Origin: Paenibacillus humicola
GTDB taxonomy: Bacteria; Bacillota; Bacilli; Paenibacillales; Paenibacillaceae
DNA: 64,000 nt
Direction of reading: 5' to 3'
NCBI RefSeq assembly: GCF_028826105.1
Contig: NZ_JAQGPL010000001.1
Span: 832,501-896,500 of the forward strand
Shown: positions 45,613 through 56,584 of the stretch, one piece after another
Layout of the letters: every line of letters begins with the position of its first letter
How positions within the stretch are numbered: position 1 is the first letter of the stretch
Made by a program: the position numbers and the translations under genes
The notes under the pieces: generated by a model
Seen by the model: the letters and a program-made list of their open reading frames with translations, nothing else
What the model was told of the DNA's origin: nothing
Database searches by the model: none

Positions 45613-46395
45613 GTGACTCCGTCCGAATCCAACACGCCTTCTCCCGGCGATGGGCTGATGACGCTGTTCGAACATCTCGGCGAACTCCGGCGCAGAATCG
45701 TATATATTTTGATTGTGCTGGTGCTTGCCATGATCGTCGGGCTGCTGCTGACGTTCCCGCTGTACAATTATTTGATGGATCAGGAGCCGGTTAAAGGCAT
45801 GTCCCTGCACGCATTTTCGCTCTGGGACGGCATCGGCATTTATATGAAGTTTGCGCTGGTGATCGCGATGGTCGTCGTGCTGCCGTTCACGGCCTTCCAG
45901 CTGTGGGCGTTCATCAAGCCGGCGCTGAAGGAGAACGAGCAGCGCGCGGCGCTGATGTTTGTGCCGTTCGTGTTCCTTATGTTTCTCATCGGGCTCGCGT
46001 TTTCGTATTTCGTCGTCTTTCCGATGGCATTCCGTTTCACGACGGAAGTGGCGCGGCATTTGAATTTGGAGGAAACGTACGGCATCACCCAATATTTCTC
46101 GTTTATGTTCAACATTCTGATCCCGATTTCGCTGCTCTTCGAGCTTCCGGTCGCGATCATGTTTTTGACGAAGCTGCGGATTTTGACGCCGATGCGGCTG
46201 CGCAAGATGCGCAGGCTCGCTTATTTTATTCTCATCTTCATCGGGGTCGTCGTCACCCCGCCCGATTTTATTTCGGACTCGCTGGTGGCGGTTCCGCTTA
46301 TTTTGCTCTACGAGCTCAGCGTGTTTTTGTCCGGCGTCGTATACCGGAAGCAGCTTGCTGCCGACGAGGCTTGGGAGGAGCAGTACAGCACGTAA
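45613..46395 (+). CDS. tatC: Sec-independent translocase TatC
   Basis: 260 residues, six membrane segments. N-terminal FEHLGELRRRIVYI motif used in twin-arginine recognition, then KPALKENEQRAAL and FPMAFRF. GTG 45613 lies about 10 nt after GAGGTG and gives a Ser/Thr-rich N-terminus (TPSESNTPSPGDG) before the conserved core. 70 bp from tatA. Together they export folded proteins such as molybdoenzymes, which fits the Moco genes upstream. Confidence 0.93.
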   Translation: MTPSESNTPSPGDGLMTLFEHLGELRRRIVYILIVLVLAMIVGLLLTFPLYNYLMDQEPVKGMSLHAFSLWDGIGIYMKFALVIAMVVVLPFTAFQLWAFIKPALKENEQRAALMFVPFVFLMFLIGLAFSYFVVFPMAFRFTTEVARHLNLEETYGITQYFSFMFNILIPISLLFELPVAIMFLTKLRILTPMRLRKMRRLAYFILIFIGVVVTPPDFISDSLVAVPLILLYELSVFLSGVVYRKQLAADEAWEEQYST

Positions 46396-46407
46396 AACGT
46401 TCGGATG

Positions 46408-46430
46408 CCGGCCTTCTGGGCCGGTTTTTT
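46408..46430 (+). terminator. Terminator of tatA-tatC
   Basis: CCGGCC (46408-46413) pairs with GGCCGG (46419-46424), loop TTCTG, then six T. Confidence 0.88.
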
Positions 46431-46523
46431 GCTTAGCAGTGACTGCCGAAGCCGAATTTTTTGCCGGAGCGGCTGCTGCAGTGGTATCCTTTTGACAGGA
46501 AAGCGTTCGGGGAGGAATGCGTC

Positions 46524-47489
46524 ATGAAGCTTGACCGGCTGCTCGCGATTACGATGCTGCTGCTGAACCGCCGCCGCGTCGGCGCCAAGGAGCTGGCCGA
46601 CCGCTTCGAGGTATCGCTGCGGACCATCTACCGCGACCTAGAAACGATCAATCAGGCCGGTATTCCGATCGTCTCCTACGCGGGAGCGAACGGCGGGTAT
46701 GAAATTATGGACCAGTACCGCATCGAACGCCAGTATTTGTCGCTGGATGAGCTGCAGTCGATTATTATTGCCCTGCAGGGCATGCGGTCGTCCTACGATG
46801 AGCAGGATATCGGCGCGCTGCTCGACAAGGTGGGCGCATTGACAGCCAAAGCCGAACCGGGCGCCGTGACCGATCCGCACGGGCAGCTTATCGTCGATAT
46901 CAATCCGTGGCATGCCGGCAGCCGGGAGGACAAAGAAATGCTGGCCGATTTGAAAACGGCGATTCGCAGCACGAGGCTGATCCGTTTCTCGTATACGACG
47001 ACGCAAGGCGAAGATTCGGAGCGGATGTGCGAGCCGATGGGCATCGTGCTGAAAGGGTATAGATGGTATTTGTACGGCTACTGCCTGCTTCGCCGGGATT
47101 ACCGGATTTTCCGCTTATCGCGCATCGACCGCTTAACGGTGCTGGAGGAGACGTTCACAAGGCGGGAGAAGACGCTGGAGCAGCTCGATTACCGGTGGAA
47201 CCGCACCGATGATCCTCCGGAGCTTGTGCGGCTCGTGCTTCGTTTTCACCCGCGGGCAAAAGCGAGGGTCCGGGATTACTTCGATCCTAGCCGGATCGAA
47301 ACGGAGGCGGACGGTTCGCTGCTCGTGACGGCGGAGCAGCCGGATGAAGACTGGCTTTACGGCATGCTGCTCGGCTATGGCCCCGACGTGAAGGTGCTGG
47401 AGCCCGAATCCGTTGCGCGCAAAGTCACGGCGCTCGCCGGAGAGATCGTCCGGTTATATGAGAAATCGGCTTTTTTTTCACTGACATAA
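46524..47489 (+). CDS. WYL-domain transcriptional regulator (YafY type)
   Basis: 321 residues. N-terminal winged HTH (MKLDRLLAITMLLLNRRRV, AKELADRFEVSLRTIYRDLE), WYL domain with GYRWYLYGYC and FRLSRIDRL, then a C-terminal WCX region. Such proteins sense small ligands or nucleic acid ends. The DinB-like gene directly downstream is the likely target. GGGGAGGAA precedes ATG 46524. Confidence 0.9.
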   Translation: MKLDRLLAITMLLLNRRRVGAKELADRFEVSLRTIYRDLETINQAGIPIVSYAGANGGYEIMDQYRIERQYLSLDELQSIIIALQGMRSSYDEQDIGALLDKVGALTAKAEPGAVTDPHGQLIVDINPWHAGSREDKEMLADLKTAIRSTRLIRFSYTTTQGEDSERMCEPMGIVLKGYRWYLYGYCLLRRDYRIFRLSRIDRLTVLEETFTRREKTLEQLDYRWNRTDDPPELVRLVLRFHPRAKARVRDYFDPSRIETEADGSLLVTAEQPDEDWLYGMLLGYGPDVKVLEPESVARKVTALAGEIVRLYEKSAFFSLT

Positions 47490-47561
47490 GGCTGTCAGGG
47501 GGAGGCCGCTATACTGAACATGTGCTAGTGATCCGTAAGAAAATCGAGGAGGACGCCGAAC

Positions 47562-48062
47562 ATGTTCAAAACGGTACAGGAGTTTGCAGCCGAATGGAAA
47601 ATGGAGACGAAATCGACCGCAAGAGTGCTGGAGGCGATGACCGATGCGTCTCTCGGCCAGCGAATTGCTCCGAACCACCGCACGCTCGGCCAGCTGGGCT
47701 GGCACTTGGCGACAACGATGCACGAAATGCTGTCCCGTACAGGTCTTGAATTTCCTCCGCTCGAAGGCGGGGAGCAGGCGCCTGAATCGGCCGCCGCAGT
47801 CACGGATGCGTATAAACGTGCCTCGGCCGATATGCTTCGTGCGGTCGAAACGCAGTGGACCGATGCGTCGCTTGGTCAAGTAACCAACATGTACGGCGAG
47901 GATTGGCCGAACGGACTGACGCTGCGCATCCTGATCCAGCACGAAATCCACCATCGCGGTCAGATGACCGTGCTGCTCCGACAAGCCGGGCTGCGCGCGC
48001 CCGACATTTACGGTCCGACCCGCGAGGATTGGCTCGAGCGCGGCATGCAGCCGCTCGTTTAA
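47562..48062 (+). CDS. DinB/YfiT-family putative metal-dependent protein
   Basis: 166 residues, four-helix bundle of the DinB superfamily. Metal-binding His candidates His48 (GWHLA), His127 and His131 (QHEIHHRGQM). Members include thiol-dependent transferases and DNA-damage-induced proteins; the substrate is unknown. It probably belongs with the preceding WYL regulator. ATG has GGAGG 8 to 10 nt upstream (AGGAGGACGCCGAAC). Confidence 0.85.
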   Translation: MFKTVQEFAAEWKMETKSTARVLEAMTDASLGQRIAPNHRTLGQLGWHLATTMHEMLSRTGLEFPPLEGGEQAPESAAAVTDAYKRASADMLRAVETQWTDASLGQVTNMYGEDWPNGLTLRILIQHEIHHRGQMTVLLRQAGLRAPDIYGPTREDWLERGMQPLV

Positions 48063-48083
48063 CCGCCTGCAGCACATCGAATG

Positions 48084-48119
48084 AAGACGCCCTTCCGCCG
48101 CCGTGCGGAGGGCGTCTTT
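48084..48119 (+). terminator. Terminator after the DinB-like gene
   Basis: Stem of about 15 bp (AAGACGCCCT, then TCCGC, paired with GCGGA, then GGGCGTCTT), then TTTAGTTT. Confidence 0.85.
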
Positions 48120-48191
48120 AGTTTATTCTGCGGACCTGTCCGAAGCGCTGCGCAGGCTGATGTAAAATTCACGCAAATTGCTTTCGCCTAC

Positions 48192-48220
48192 TTGAAATCC
48201 AATAGCAAAATCGGTATTAT
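48192..48220 (+). promoter_or_regulatory. Sigma-A promoter of groES-groEL
   Basis: TTGAAA (48192-48197), 17-bp spacer, TATTAT (48215-48220), just upstream of the CIRCE element. Confidence 0.85.
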
Positions 48221-48232
48221 TAAAAATGGTTA

Positions 48233-50397
<2,165 letters not shown>

Positions 50398-50433
50398 TCC
50401 ATCAGCCCAATACCAAGCATTACCAAGGAAAAT

Positions 50434-50459
50434 GGGACCTTACGGGGTCCCGTTTTTTT
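50434..50459 (+). terminator. Terminator of groESL
   Basis: GGGACC (50434-50439) pairs with GGTCCC (50446-50451), then seven T. Confidence 0.88.
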
Positions 50460-50609
50460 GTGCCTGCAGCCCATAAAAGCCCCTTCATACTGGCTGCAGA
50501 CGGGGAAGCCTGTCCGCTTTGCTTTTCCCGTCTCGCTTAACGCGGTATAATCGGGTAATCCGAAGCTTTTCCGGCAGGCTTTATGGCTCATTTGGGAGGT
50601 AAACGGCTG

Positions 50610-51674
50610 ATGACGGACAAAGAAATGCGGCAACAAGAACCGGGCACGGTCCCGGTGCACCTGCTGAGCGGATTTCTCGGCAGCGGCAAAACGACGCTTC
50701 TGAATCGGATTGTCGATCATTATAAGGCGGCGGGCGTGAGAGCGGCCGTTGTCATGAATGAGCTGGGCGAGGTCAATCTGGACGGCCAGCTGATCGCCGG
50801 GGACGTGCCGATGGCGGAGATGCTCGGCGGCTGCATTTGCTGTACGATTCGCGGCGATCTCGGCTCGGAGCTGAAGCGGCTCGTGGACGAGCATCGGCCG
50901 GAGGTCGTGCTGATTGAAGCGACCGGAGCGGCCAATCCGATCGAAATGATGGACGCGGTCACTGAAGCTTCGATGCTGGCGCGCGTCGAGCTGCGTACGG
51001 TGGCGACGGTCGTCGACGGCCCGGAGCTGCTTGCGCGCAGCCGAAAAGGCGGACGAACGTTCAAGCTGATGCAGGATCAAATCCGCTGCGCGACCGATTT
51101 AATCGTCAATAAAGCGGACCGGCTCGGTTCCGAGGAGCTGATCGAAGTGCAGCAGCTGGTCCGGGAGTTGAACGAATACGCACCGATGACCGTTACGGTC
51201 CGCTGCATGACGGAGCTCGGCATTTTCGCTCCGGACGCGGCGGAAGGCCGCATTCCCGCCCGCGGCGGGCGGGACGTCCACGAAGCGCATCTGTGCGGCG
51301 CAAATTGCAGCCACGGACTTCATCGCGACGGTCAGGAGCAGAGCGGCGAACACTACGTCTCGCACGAGCATGTGATGACCCTGACGCATTATTTTAACGG
51401 ACCTGTCGACAGTGAAGCGTTCGAGGCGCTGCTTAAACGGCTGCCGAATGACGTGTACCGTGCCAAAGGGATTGTTACGTTGACGGACACGCGCAGCCGG
51501 TTTCTGTTTCAATACGCTTACCGCGAGTCCGATTTTATCCGGATTACGCCGCAGGGCGAGGTGAACGACGTAGCGGTGTTTATCGGCGAGCATTTTGCGA
51601 AGGACCGGCTGCTGGAGGAACTGAAGCGGCTGGAAGAGGCCGGCGCAAGCGCGGGAAACGGGAACGGCGCGTGA
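50610..51674 (+). CDS. CobW/COG0523-family GTPase, putative metallochaperone
   Basis: 354 residues. Walker A GFLGSGKTT (21-29), the metal-binding CxCC motif GGCICC (Cys75, Cys77, Cys78), GTPase motifs IEATGAANP and NKAD. The C-terminal CobW domain is preceded by a His/Cys-rich loop (HEAHLCGANCSHGLH, then HYVSHEH). Family members deliver zinc or cobalt to target enzymes. No Zur-type operator was recognised upstream. ATG 50610 follows GGGAGGT. Confidence 0.88.
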   Translation: MTDKEMRQQEPGTVPVHLLSGFLGSGKTTLLNRIVDHYKAAGVRAAVVMNELGEVNLDGQLIAGDVPMAEMLGGCICCTIRGDLGSELKRLVDEHRPEVVLIEATGAANPIEMMDAVTEASMLARVELRTVATVVDGPELLARSRKGGRTFKLMQDQIRCATDLIVNKADRLGSEELIEVQQLVRELNEYAPMTVTVRCMTELGIFAPDAAEGRIPARGGRDVHEAHLCGANCSHGLHRDGQEQSGEHYVSHEHVMTLTHYFNGPVDSEAFEALLKRLPNDVYRAKGIVTLTDTRSRFLFQYAYRESDFIRITPQGEVNDVAVFIGEHFAKDRLLEELKRLEEAGASAGNGNGA

Positions 51675-51784
51675 AACGAAGGATAAACCGGCCGGCCGCC
51701 GGGCTCGGATTACATTGGACCCCAATTGGGTAAACTATCCAACTGTTGATCGATTTCACACTACCGAAGGAGATGACAGTTGGA

Positions 51785-52339
51785 ATGAAATGGGTGAACA
51801 TCAAGCGGAATGCCGCCCTCGCCGCCCTCCTGACAGGTGCGCTGCTCCTTGCGGCCGTTCCGGTGCCGGCGTTCGGTGCGCCAGAGGCGGCGCCCGGCGG
51901 CCAGTCCGGTCAGAACGAACAAGCCGGGCACGATTGGAAGGACGACCGCGGCCATTGGCGCGAGCATCATGAAGCGCGCAAGCTGAAGCATTTGAAGGAA
52001 GCGGCCGAGTATTTCGGCATTGCGACCGAAGGCAAAACGGCGGATCAGCTTCGTACCGAGCTGAAAGCCGCGAAAGAAAAGGATGCCGCGAAGTGGGAAC
52101 GGTTCAAAGCCGAGCATAAAGCGAAACGGCTGGAGAGGCTTCAGACAATCGCGAGAAAGCTCGGCATCTCGACCGAGGGCAAATCGGCCAAGCAGCTGCG
52201 CGAGGAAATCCGCGCCGTCTGCCGCGAGAAGCGGAACGCGGCCAAGCGGGACGGCAAGTCCGGCGAGGAAACAAAGCAGGATCAACGCTCGGGAAAGAAG
52301 GCCGAACAGTCGGCCGGCGGGAGCGGTTCGCATATGTAA
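51785..52339 (+). CDS. Secreted charged protein with a tandem repeat
   Basis: 184 residues. Signal peptide about 1-31 (cleavage after AFG). Mature region contains two homologous blocks of about 40 residues: LKEAAEYFGIATEGKTADQL with RTELK, and LQTIARKLGISTEGKSAKQL with REEIR. Very rich in K, R, E, A. A repeat of this form could be an extracellular helical adhesin or inhibitor; no function is claimed. The ribosome site is ambiguous (GAAGGAG 12 nt away). A terminator follows. Confidence 0.75.
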   Translation: MKWVNIKRNAALAALLTGALLLAAVPVPAFGAPEAAPGGQSGQNEQAGHDWKDDRGHWREHHEARKLKHLKEAAEYFGIATEGKTADQLRTELKAAKEKDAAKWERFKAEHKAKRLERLQTIARKLGISTEGKSAKQLREEIRAVCREKRNAAKRDGKSGEETKQDQRSGKKAEQSAGGSGSHM

Positions 52340-52345
52340 TCGCAT

Positions 52346-52395
52346 AAGAGGTGCTCGAGCCGCAAGGCAATGCGGACTTCGGGCAGCCTCTTTTT
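52346..52395 (+). terminator. Terminator after the secreted repeat protein
   Basis: AAGAGG (52346-52351) pairs with CCTCTT (52387-52392), with an inner GCCGCA/TGCGG stem, then TTTTT. Confidence 0.7.
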
Positions 52396-52678
52396 GCGCT
52401 ATATAGGCCGTTATACGACTCGGCCCATTCAATGAGGCTCGCTCCCTGGCAGCACCTGTTTTCCTTCACTGCGGCTGGAAAACATCGATTCCAAACAAGC
52501 CGGGGCTAGTCTGCATAAATGTCCAAGTCCCCTCATAGACATGTACAAGTCAAGCGTAAACGGCCACGTCCCGTACGGGGCCGCGCCGCAGGCGGAGCCG
52601 GTCTCCAGGCCGATGCCGCCGCGCGGCGGTCCGTACGAAACCGGATACGTTTAAATCATGTGATGAGGGGTTGATCTC
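52396..52678. other. 283-bp stretch without a gene
   Basis: Holds no recognisable gene. It probably carries the promoter of the ydcC-like gene, but no clear -35/-10 pair was found. Confidence 0.45.
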
Positions 52679-54040
52679 ATGCGTCGTCGAGTCGGTTTCA
52701 TCGCGGCCTTCCTGCTGCTCGCAGCGGCGGTGCTCGCCGGGTGCGGGACCAAAGACGCGAATTCGGTCGTCAAAGATTTGGACAAAACGGTAAACACGAT
52801 GGAAAGCTACCACGGCAGCGGCAAAATGATTTTGCACACCGGCCAGCAGCCGCTCCAGTACGATGTCGATGTCTCCTACCAAAAGCCGAACTATTACCGG
52901 ATCGAGCTTACGAACGCCAAGAAGGACATTACGCAAATCGTGCTTCGCAACGATGAGGGCGTGTTCGTCCTGACGCCGCGCCTCAACAAGGTGTTCCGCT
53001 TCCAGAGCGACTGGCCGGCCAACCAGGGGCAGGTTTATTTGTACCAGACGCTCGTGCAGAGCATCCTGCTAGATAATTCCCGCCAGTTCACGACCGACAA
53101 GGACGCATACGTCTTCGACGTCATGGCCAACTACCAGAACGGCTCGCTCGCGCGGCAAAAGATTTGGCTGAACAAAGCCGACTACGCGCCGAAGCAGGTG
53201 GAAGTCAGCGACGCCAACGCCGCCGTCATGGTGGAGGTGAAATTCGACAAGTTCGAATTCGATTCCAAGCTGGATAAAAGCGTCTTCGACACGCAGCGCA
53301 ACATGGGCGGAGCGAGCGACAAACCGACGATCGCCGAGCCGGATAACAGCATGAACGACTCGTCCGACAACGGGACGGCGAACGCGCCGGACAACGCCAA
53401 CGCCAACGCCAACGCCAACGCGGCGGACAATTCGAATGACGGTTCGACGAATAACATGAATGCCGATAACTCAAACGCGAACGCGCAGGACGACTCGAAT
53501 ATGAGCGCGCCCGACAACAATGCCGACGGCAACGCGCCGCAGTCCGACGACAATACGGGAGCGGATCCGGACCAGTCGGCGAACGGCAACGCGAATAATT
53601 CGGCAGACGACAACAGCAGCCAGACAAGCGGCGACAATAACGCGCAGTCCGATGACAATGCCCAGGATACCCTTGCGCCGGCCGGCGGCGGACAGCCCGA
53701 CGGCACGTTCACCGCGATGGAGCCGTCTTATCTGCCGGACGGCGTGTCGATGAAGGATTACGACGACATCACCTTTGGCGGCAATCCCGGCATCATGTTC
53801 CGTTATACAGGCGCTTACGATTACACGCTGATTGAAACGCAGCCCGGCGATACCGCCGCATCGCTTATACCGGGCACCATGGTCGATCTCGGCTTTACGA
53901 TGGGCTCCATCAGCGGAGACGATCAGAAGACGCTCATTTGGACCTACAACGGGATGGAATACCGGCTGACGAGCGGTACGCTGCCGGAGCCCGAGATGGT
54001 GAAAGTCGCGCAGTCCGTACTCGACGAAATGGGCAAATAG
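52679..54040 (+). CDS. ydcC: YdcC-like sporulation lipoprotein with Asn/Asp/Ser-rich linker
   Basis: 453 residues. Lipobox VLAGC (Cys22); N-terminal LolA-like domain 25-210 (SYHGSGKMILHTG, YYRIELTNAKKDI, IWLNKADYAPKQVEV); low-complexity linker about 215-335 made of N, A, D, S; C-terminal DUF4367-like domain (YLPDGVSMKDYDDITFGG). The position before alr-mazE-mazF is that of Bacillus subtilis ydcC, a mother-cell sporulation gene. The long linker is the main difference. Confidence 0.8.
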   Translation: MRRRVGFIAAFLLLAAAVLAGCGTKDANSVVKDLDKTVNTMESYHGSGKMILHTGQQPLQYDVDVSYQKPNYYRIELTNAKKDITQIVLRNDEGVFVLTPRLNKVFRFQSDWPANQGQVYLYQTLVQSILLDNSRQFTTDKDAYVFDVMANYQNGSLARQKIWLNKADYAPKQVEVSDANAAVMVEVKFDKFEFDSKLDKSVFDTQRNMGGASDKPTIAEPDNSMNDSSDNGTANAPDNANANANANAADNSNDGSTNNMNADNSNANAQDDSNMSAPDNNADGNAPQSDDNTGADPDQSANGNANNSADDNSSQTSGDNNAQSDDNAQDTLAPAGGGQPDGTFTAMEPSYLPDGVSMKDYDDITFGGNPGIMFRYTGAYDYTLIETQPGDTAASLIPGTMVDLGFTMGSISGDDQKTLIWTYNGMEYRLTSGTLPEPEMVKVAQSVLDEMGK

Positions 54041-54223
54041 ACGAGATAAGGGTATATTTTCCACCGCCAACCCGGCGGATTCCGCCTTCCGTTTCATTGA
54101 CAGCCTCAAGCCCGAGCAGGTAACATAAAGGTTACGGGTTTAAGACGACAAACGCCCGTCCCTGTGCGCCCTCATGGCGCCGGGGGCGGCGTTTACGTTT
54201 GGGATGAGAAGAAGGTGGAAGGT

Positions 54224-55405
54224 TTGAACGATTACTACCGTCCGACGCGGGCGGAAATTTCGCTCGACGCGCTGCGGCACAACTTGCTTTCGTTTCGCAA
54301 GGCGATTCCGCAGGACATGAAGCTGATGGCTTCCGTCAAGGCTAACGCCTATGGCCACGGAGCGGTGGAGATTGCCCGGGAGGCGGCCGCGTGCGGCGTC
54401 GATTATTTGGGTGTCGCCTTCCTGGACGAAGCGCTGCAGCTGCGGAGAGCAGGCATTTCGGCGCCGATCCTGGTGCTCGGCTATGTGCCTCCCGAAGGGC
54501 TCGGCATCGCCCGCGATCGGAATATATCGATATCGCTTTTCCGCGAGGACATTTTACAGGCGGCCGCATCGCTCCCGTCAACCGGCAAGCGGCTGAAGGT
54601 ACATGTCAAAATCGATACCGGCATGGGCAGGCTCGGTTTGCTTCCCGGCGAGGAAGCGGTTCGTTTTATCGGCCGGGCGGCCATGGAGCCGAACCTCGAG
54701 GTCGAGGGGCTGTTTACGCACTACGCCCGGGCCGACGAAGGCGACAAAAGCTATACGCGGCTGCAGCACGAGCGCTTCGCCTCCGTCGTCGAGGAAGTGA
54801 AACGCGCCGGCATGGCCGTTCCCATCATTCACGCGGCCAACAGCGCCGCCGGCATCGACACGCCGGAATGGGGCGGGGGCATGCTGCGGCTCGGCATCAG
54901 CATGTACGGCTTGTATCCGTCCGAAGAGGTAAACAAGCGCCGCATCCGGCTCGAGCCCGTGCTTTCGCTGATCTCGGAAGTCGTGATGACGAAACGGGCG
55001 CCGGCGGACTGGGGCATCAGCTACGGGACGCGCTATGTGACGCAGTGCGAGGAGCGGATCGGTACCGTTCCCGTCGGCTATGCGGACGGCTTCAGCCGGA
55101 TGCTGACGGGCAAAGCCGAGGCGCTCGTGCGCGGTCGCCGGGTGCCGGTGCTCGGCACGATCTGCATGGATCAGTGCATGATCGCGCTCGACCCGGCCGC
55201 GGATGCGGAATTCGGCGAAGTCGAAGACGGCGAGCAGGTCGTCCTGATCGGCTCGCAGGGCGGAGAGACGATCACCGCCGATGAAGTGGCGGCGAAGCTC
55301 GGCACGATTAACTACGAAGTGGCCTGCATGATTGCGGCGCGCGTTCCGCGCGTCTACGTGCGCGGCGGAGAAATCGTCTCGATCGTCAACGGGCTTGGCG
55401 GGTAA
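54224..55405 (+). CDS. alr: Alanine racemase
   Basis: 393 residues; makes D-Ala for peptidoglycan with PLP. PLP Lys39 in SVKANAYGHG, YYRPTRAEISLDALRHN start, GMGRLGLLP, HAANSAAG, catalytic Tyr in GISYGTRY, GTICMDQCMI. TTG 54224 has GGTGG 5 nt upstream and gives the family N-terminus; GTG 54215 is an alternative. Part of the conserved ydcC-alr-ndoAI-ndoA order. Confidence 0.95.
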   Translation: MNDYYRPTRAEISLDALRHNLLSFRKAIPQDMKLMASVKANAYGHGAVEIAREAAACGVDYLGVAFLDEALQLRRAGISAPILVLGYVPPEGLGIARDRNISISLFREDILQAAASLPSTGKRLKVHVKIDTGMGRLGLLPGEEAVRFIGRAAMEPNLEVEGLFTHYARADEGDKSYTRLQHERFASVVEEVKRAGMAVPIIHAANSAAGIDTPEWGGGMLRLGISMYGLYPSEEVNKRRIRLEPVLSLISEVVMTKRAPADWGISYGTRYVTQCEERIGTVPVGYADGFSRMLTGKAEALVRGRRVPVLGTICMDQCMIALDPAADAEFGEVEDGEQVVLIGSQGGETITADEVAAKLGTINYEVACMIAARVPRVYVRGGEIVSIVNGLGG

Positions 55406-55657
55406 ACGCATGGTTTTTCCGTCTCCAGCATTCGCCGCGCGCGGGGCAATTTACCAGATCTTTTTACGATCGGATTAGAGGATTTTTGCGATTTTTCGCG
55501 AATTAGTCAAGATGCGGACAGTACGGCTTGAAAGCGGAGTAACGATGCAGCATACTTGCTATACGCTCTGCATAGATATGATGGAGTATAATTCGCTGAA
55601 AACTTTGACATACTGTTACTGCGTTTTTGCTGGAAATGTTTTGGGGGTGCGAGTTCG
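55406..55657 (+). promoter_or_regulatory. 252-bp promoter region of the ndoAI-ndoA pair
   Basis: AT-rich in its second half. Candidate elements: TATAAT at about 55589, TATGAT just before it, and TTGACA near 55608. None pairs with an optimally spaced partner, so the start point is unclear. No gene present. Confidence 0.35.
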
Positions 55658-55939
55658 GTGGCCAATATGCAAAACACCAAGAGGATTATGATCAGTTTGC
55701 CGGATCATTTACTGGAGGAAGTCGACGGGATCGTCGCCAAAGAAAACTCGAACCGAAGCGAATTTATTCGACAAGCGATGAAATTGTACTTGGTCGAGCG
55801 CAAAAAACGTCAAATCCGCGAATCGATGCAGCGCGGATATTTGGAAATGGCAAAAATCAATTTGGGAATGGCATCGGAAGCTTTTCAAGCGGAGGAAGAT
55901 GCCGACAGCACGCTCGGCCGACTCGTAAGCGGGGTGTAG
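55658..55939 (+). CDS. ndoAI: Antitoxin EndoAI (MazE-like, ribbon-helix-helix)
   Basis: 93 residues. N-terminal RHH motif (KRIMISLPDHLLEEVDGIVA, NRSEFIRQAM) and a C-terminal toxin-binding part. Binds and neutralises EndoA. GTG start 8 nt after GGGGGTG. Toxin gene begins 3 bp later. Confidence 0.92.
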   Translation: MANMQNTKRIMISLPDHLLEEVDGIVAKENSNRSEFIRQAMKLYLVERKKRQIRESMQRGYLEMAKINLGMASEAFQAEEDADSTLGRLVSGV

Positions 55940-55942
55940 AGC

Positions 55943-56293
55943 TTGATCGTAAAACGCGGCGATGTGTTTTTCGCGGATTTGTCTCCTGTCGTCGGTTCGG
56001 AGCAGGGAGGAGTCCGTCCCGTTCTCGTCATTCAGAACGACATCGGCAACCGGTTCAGTCCGACGGTGATTGTGGCCGCCATTACGGCGCAAATTCAGAA
56101 GGCCAAATTGCCGACGCATGTGGAAATCGATGCGGCTTCGCACGGCTTCGACCGAGATTCCGTGCTGCTGCTGGAGCAGATTCGGACAATCGACAAACAG
56201 CGGCTGACCGATAAAATCACGCACCTTGACGACGAAATGATGCGCAAGGTGGACGAAGCGCTGCAAATCAGCGTCGGTTTGATCGATTTTTAA
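55943..56293 (+). CDS. ndoA: mRNA interferase EndoA (MazF family)
   Basis: 116 residues. [40 protein letters not shown] and the catalytic ARG/THR context seen in MazF toxins. In Bacillus it cleaves mRNA at UACAU. TTG start. In B. subtilis the rsb-sigB genes follow ndoA; here they are 28 kb away and a pilus-like operon follows instead. Confidence 0.95.
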   Translation: MIVKRGDVFFADLSPVVGSEQGGVRPVLVIQNDIGNRFSPTVIVAAITAQIQKAKLPTHVEIDAASHGFDRDSVLLLEQIRTIDKQRLTDKITHLDDEMMRKVDEALQISVGLIDF

Positions 56294-56319
56294 ATCGTCC
56301 GGCGGCGCCGGAAGCGGAA

Positions 56320-56341
56320 CAGGGCGGATGCCCTGTTTTTT
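56320..56341 (+). terminator. Terminator of the ndoAI-ndoA pair
   Basis: CAGGGC (56320-56325) pairs with GCCCTG (56330-56335), loop GGAT, then six T. Confidence 0.88.
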
Positions 56342-56440
56342 GTCGTATGGGAATGAAGGTTAACATTTCGCCTTTTCTCGGTCGTTCGAAGAGAAGAACC
56401 CGGGAAAGGTTAAGGAACTTTAAAAATTTTGCGCGGCATA

Positions 56441-56469
56441 TAGACAGCTTGTCGTTGGTCTGCTATTAT
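56441..56469 (+). promoter_or_regulatory. Promoter of the Tad-like operon
   Basis: TAGACA (56441-56446), 17-bp spacer, TATTAT (56464-56469). Transcription would start near 56476, 109 nt before the first gene. Confidence 0.7.
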
Positions 56470-56513
56470 GAGGTCATTATATGGAATTGTTTGATCCTTA
56501 AGGCGATGCGAAG

Positions 56514-56555
56514 AACGCATGCTTGGGCATAATGCCCCGGTATGCGTTTTTTTTT
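56514..56555 (+). terminator. Terminator-like hairpin in the leader of the Tad-like operon
   Basis: AACGCAT (56514-56520) pairs with ATGCGTT (56542-56548), with an inner GGGCAT/ATGCCC stem, then nine T in a row. It lies about 40 nt after the expected transcript start and 30 nt before the first gene, so it would end transcripts early unless prevented: an attenuator layout. Confidence 0.7.
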
Positions 56556-56584
56556 ATTGCCATGAAATTGGGGGGCGGGACCGG

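Noticed and set aside
56470..56584. c-di-GMP or preQ1 riboswitch before the Tad-like operon
   Set aside because: The leader before the hairpin is only about 40 nt and lacks the conserved cores I know for these classes.
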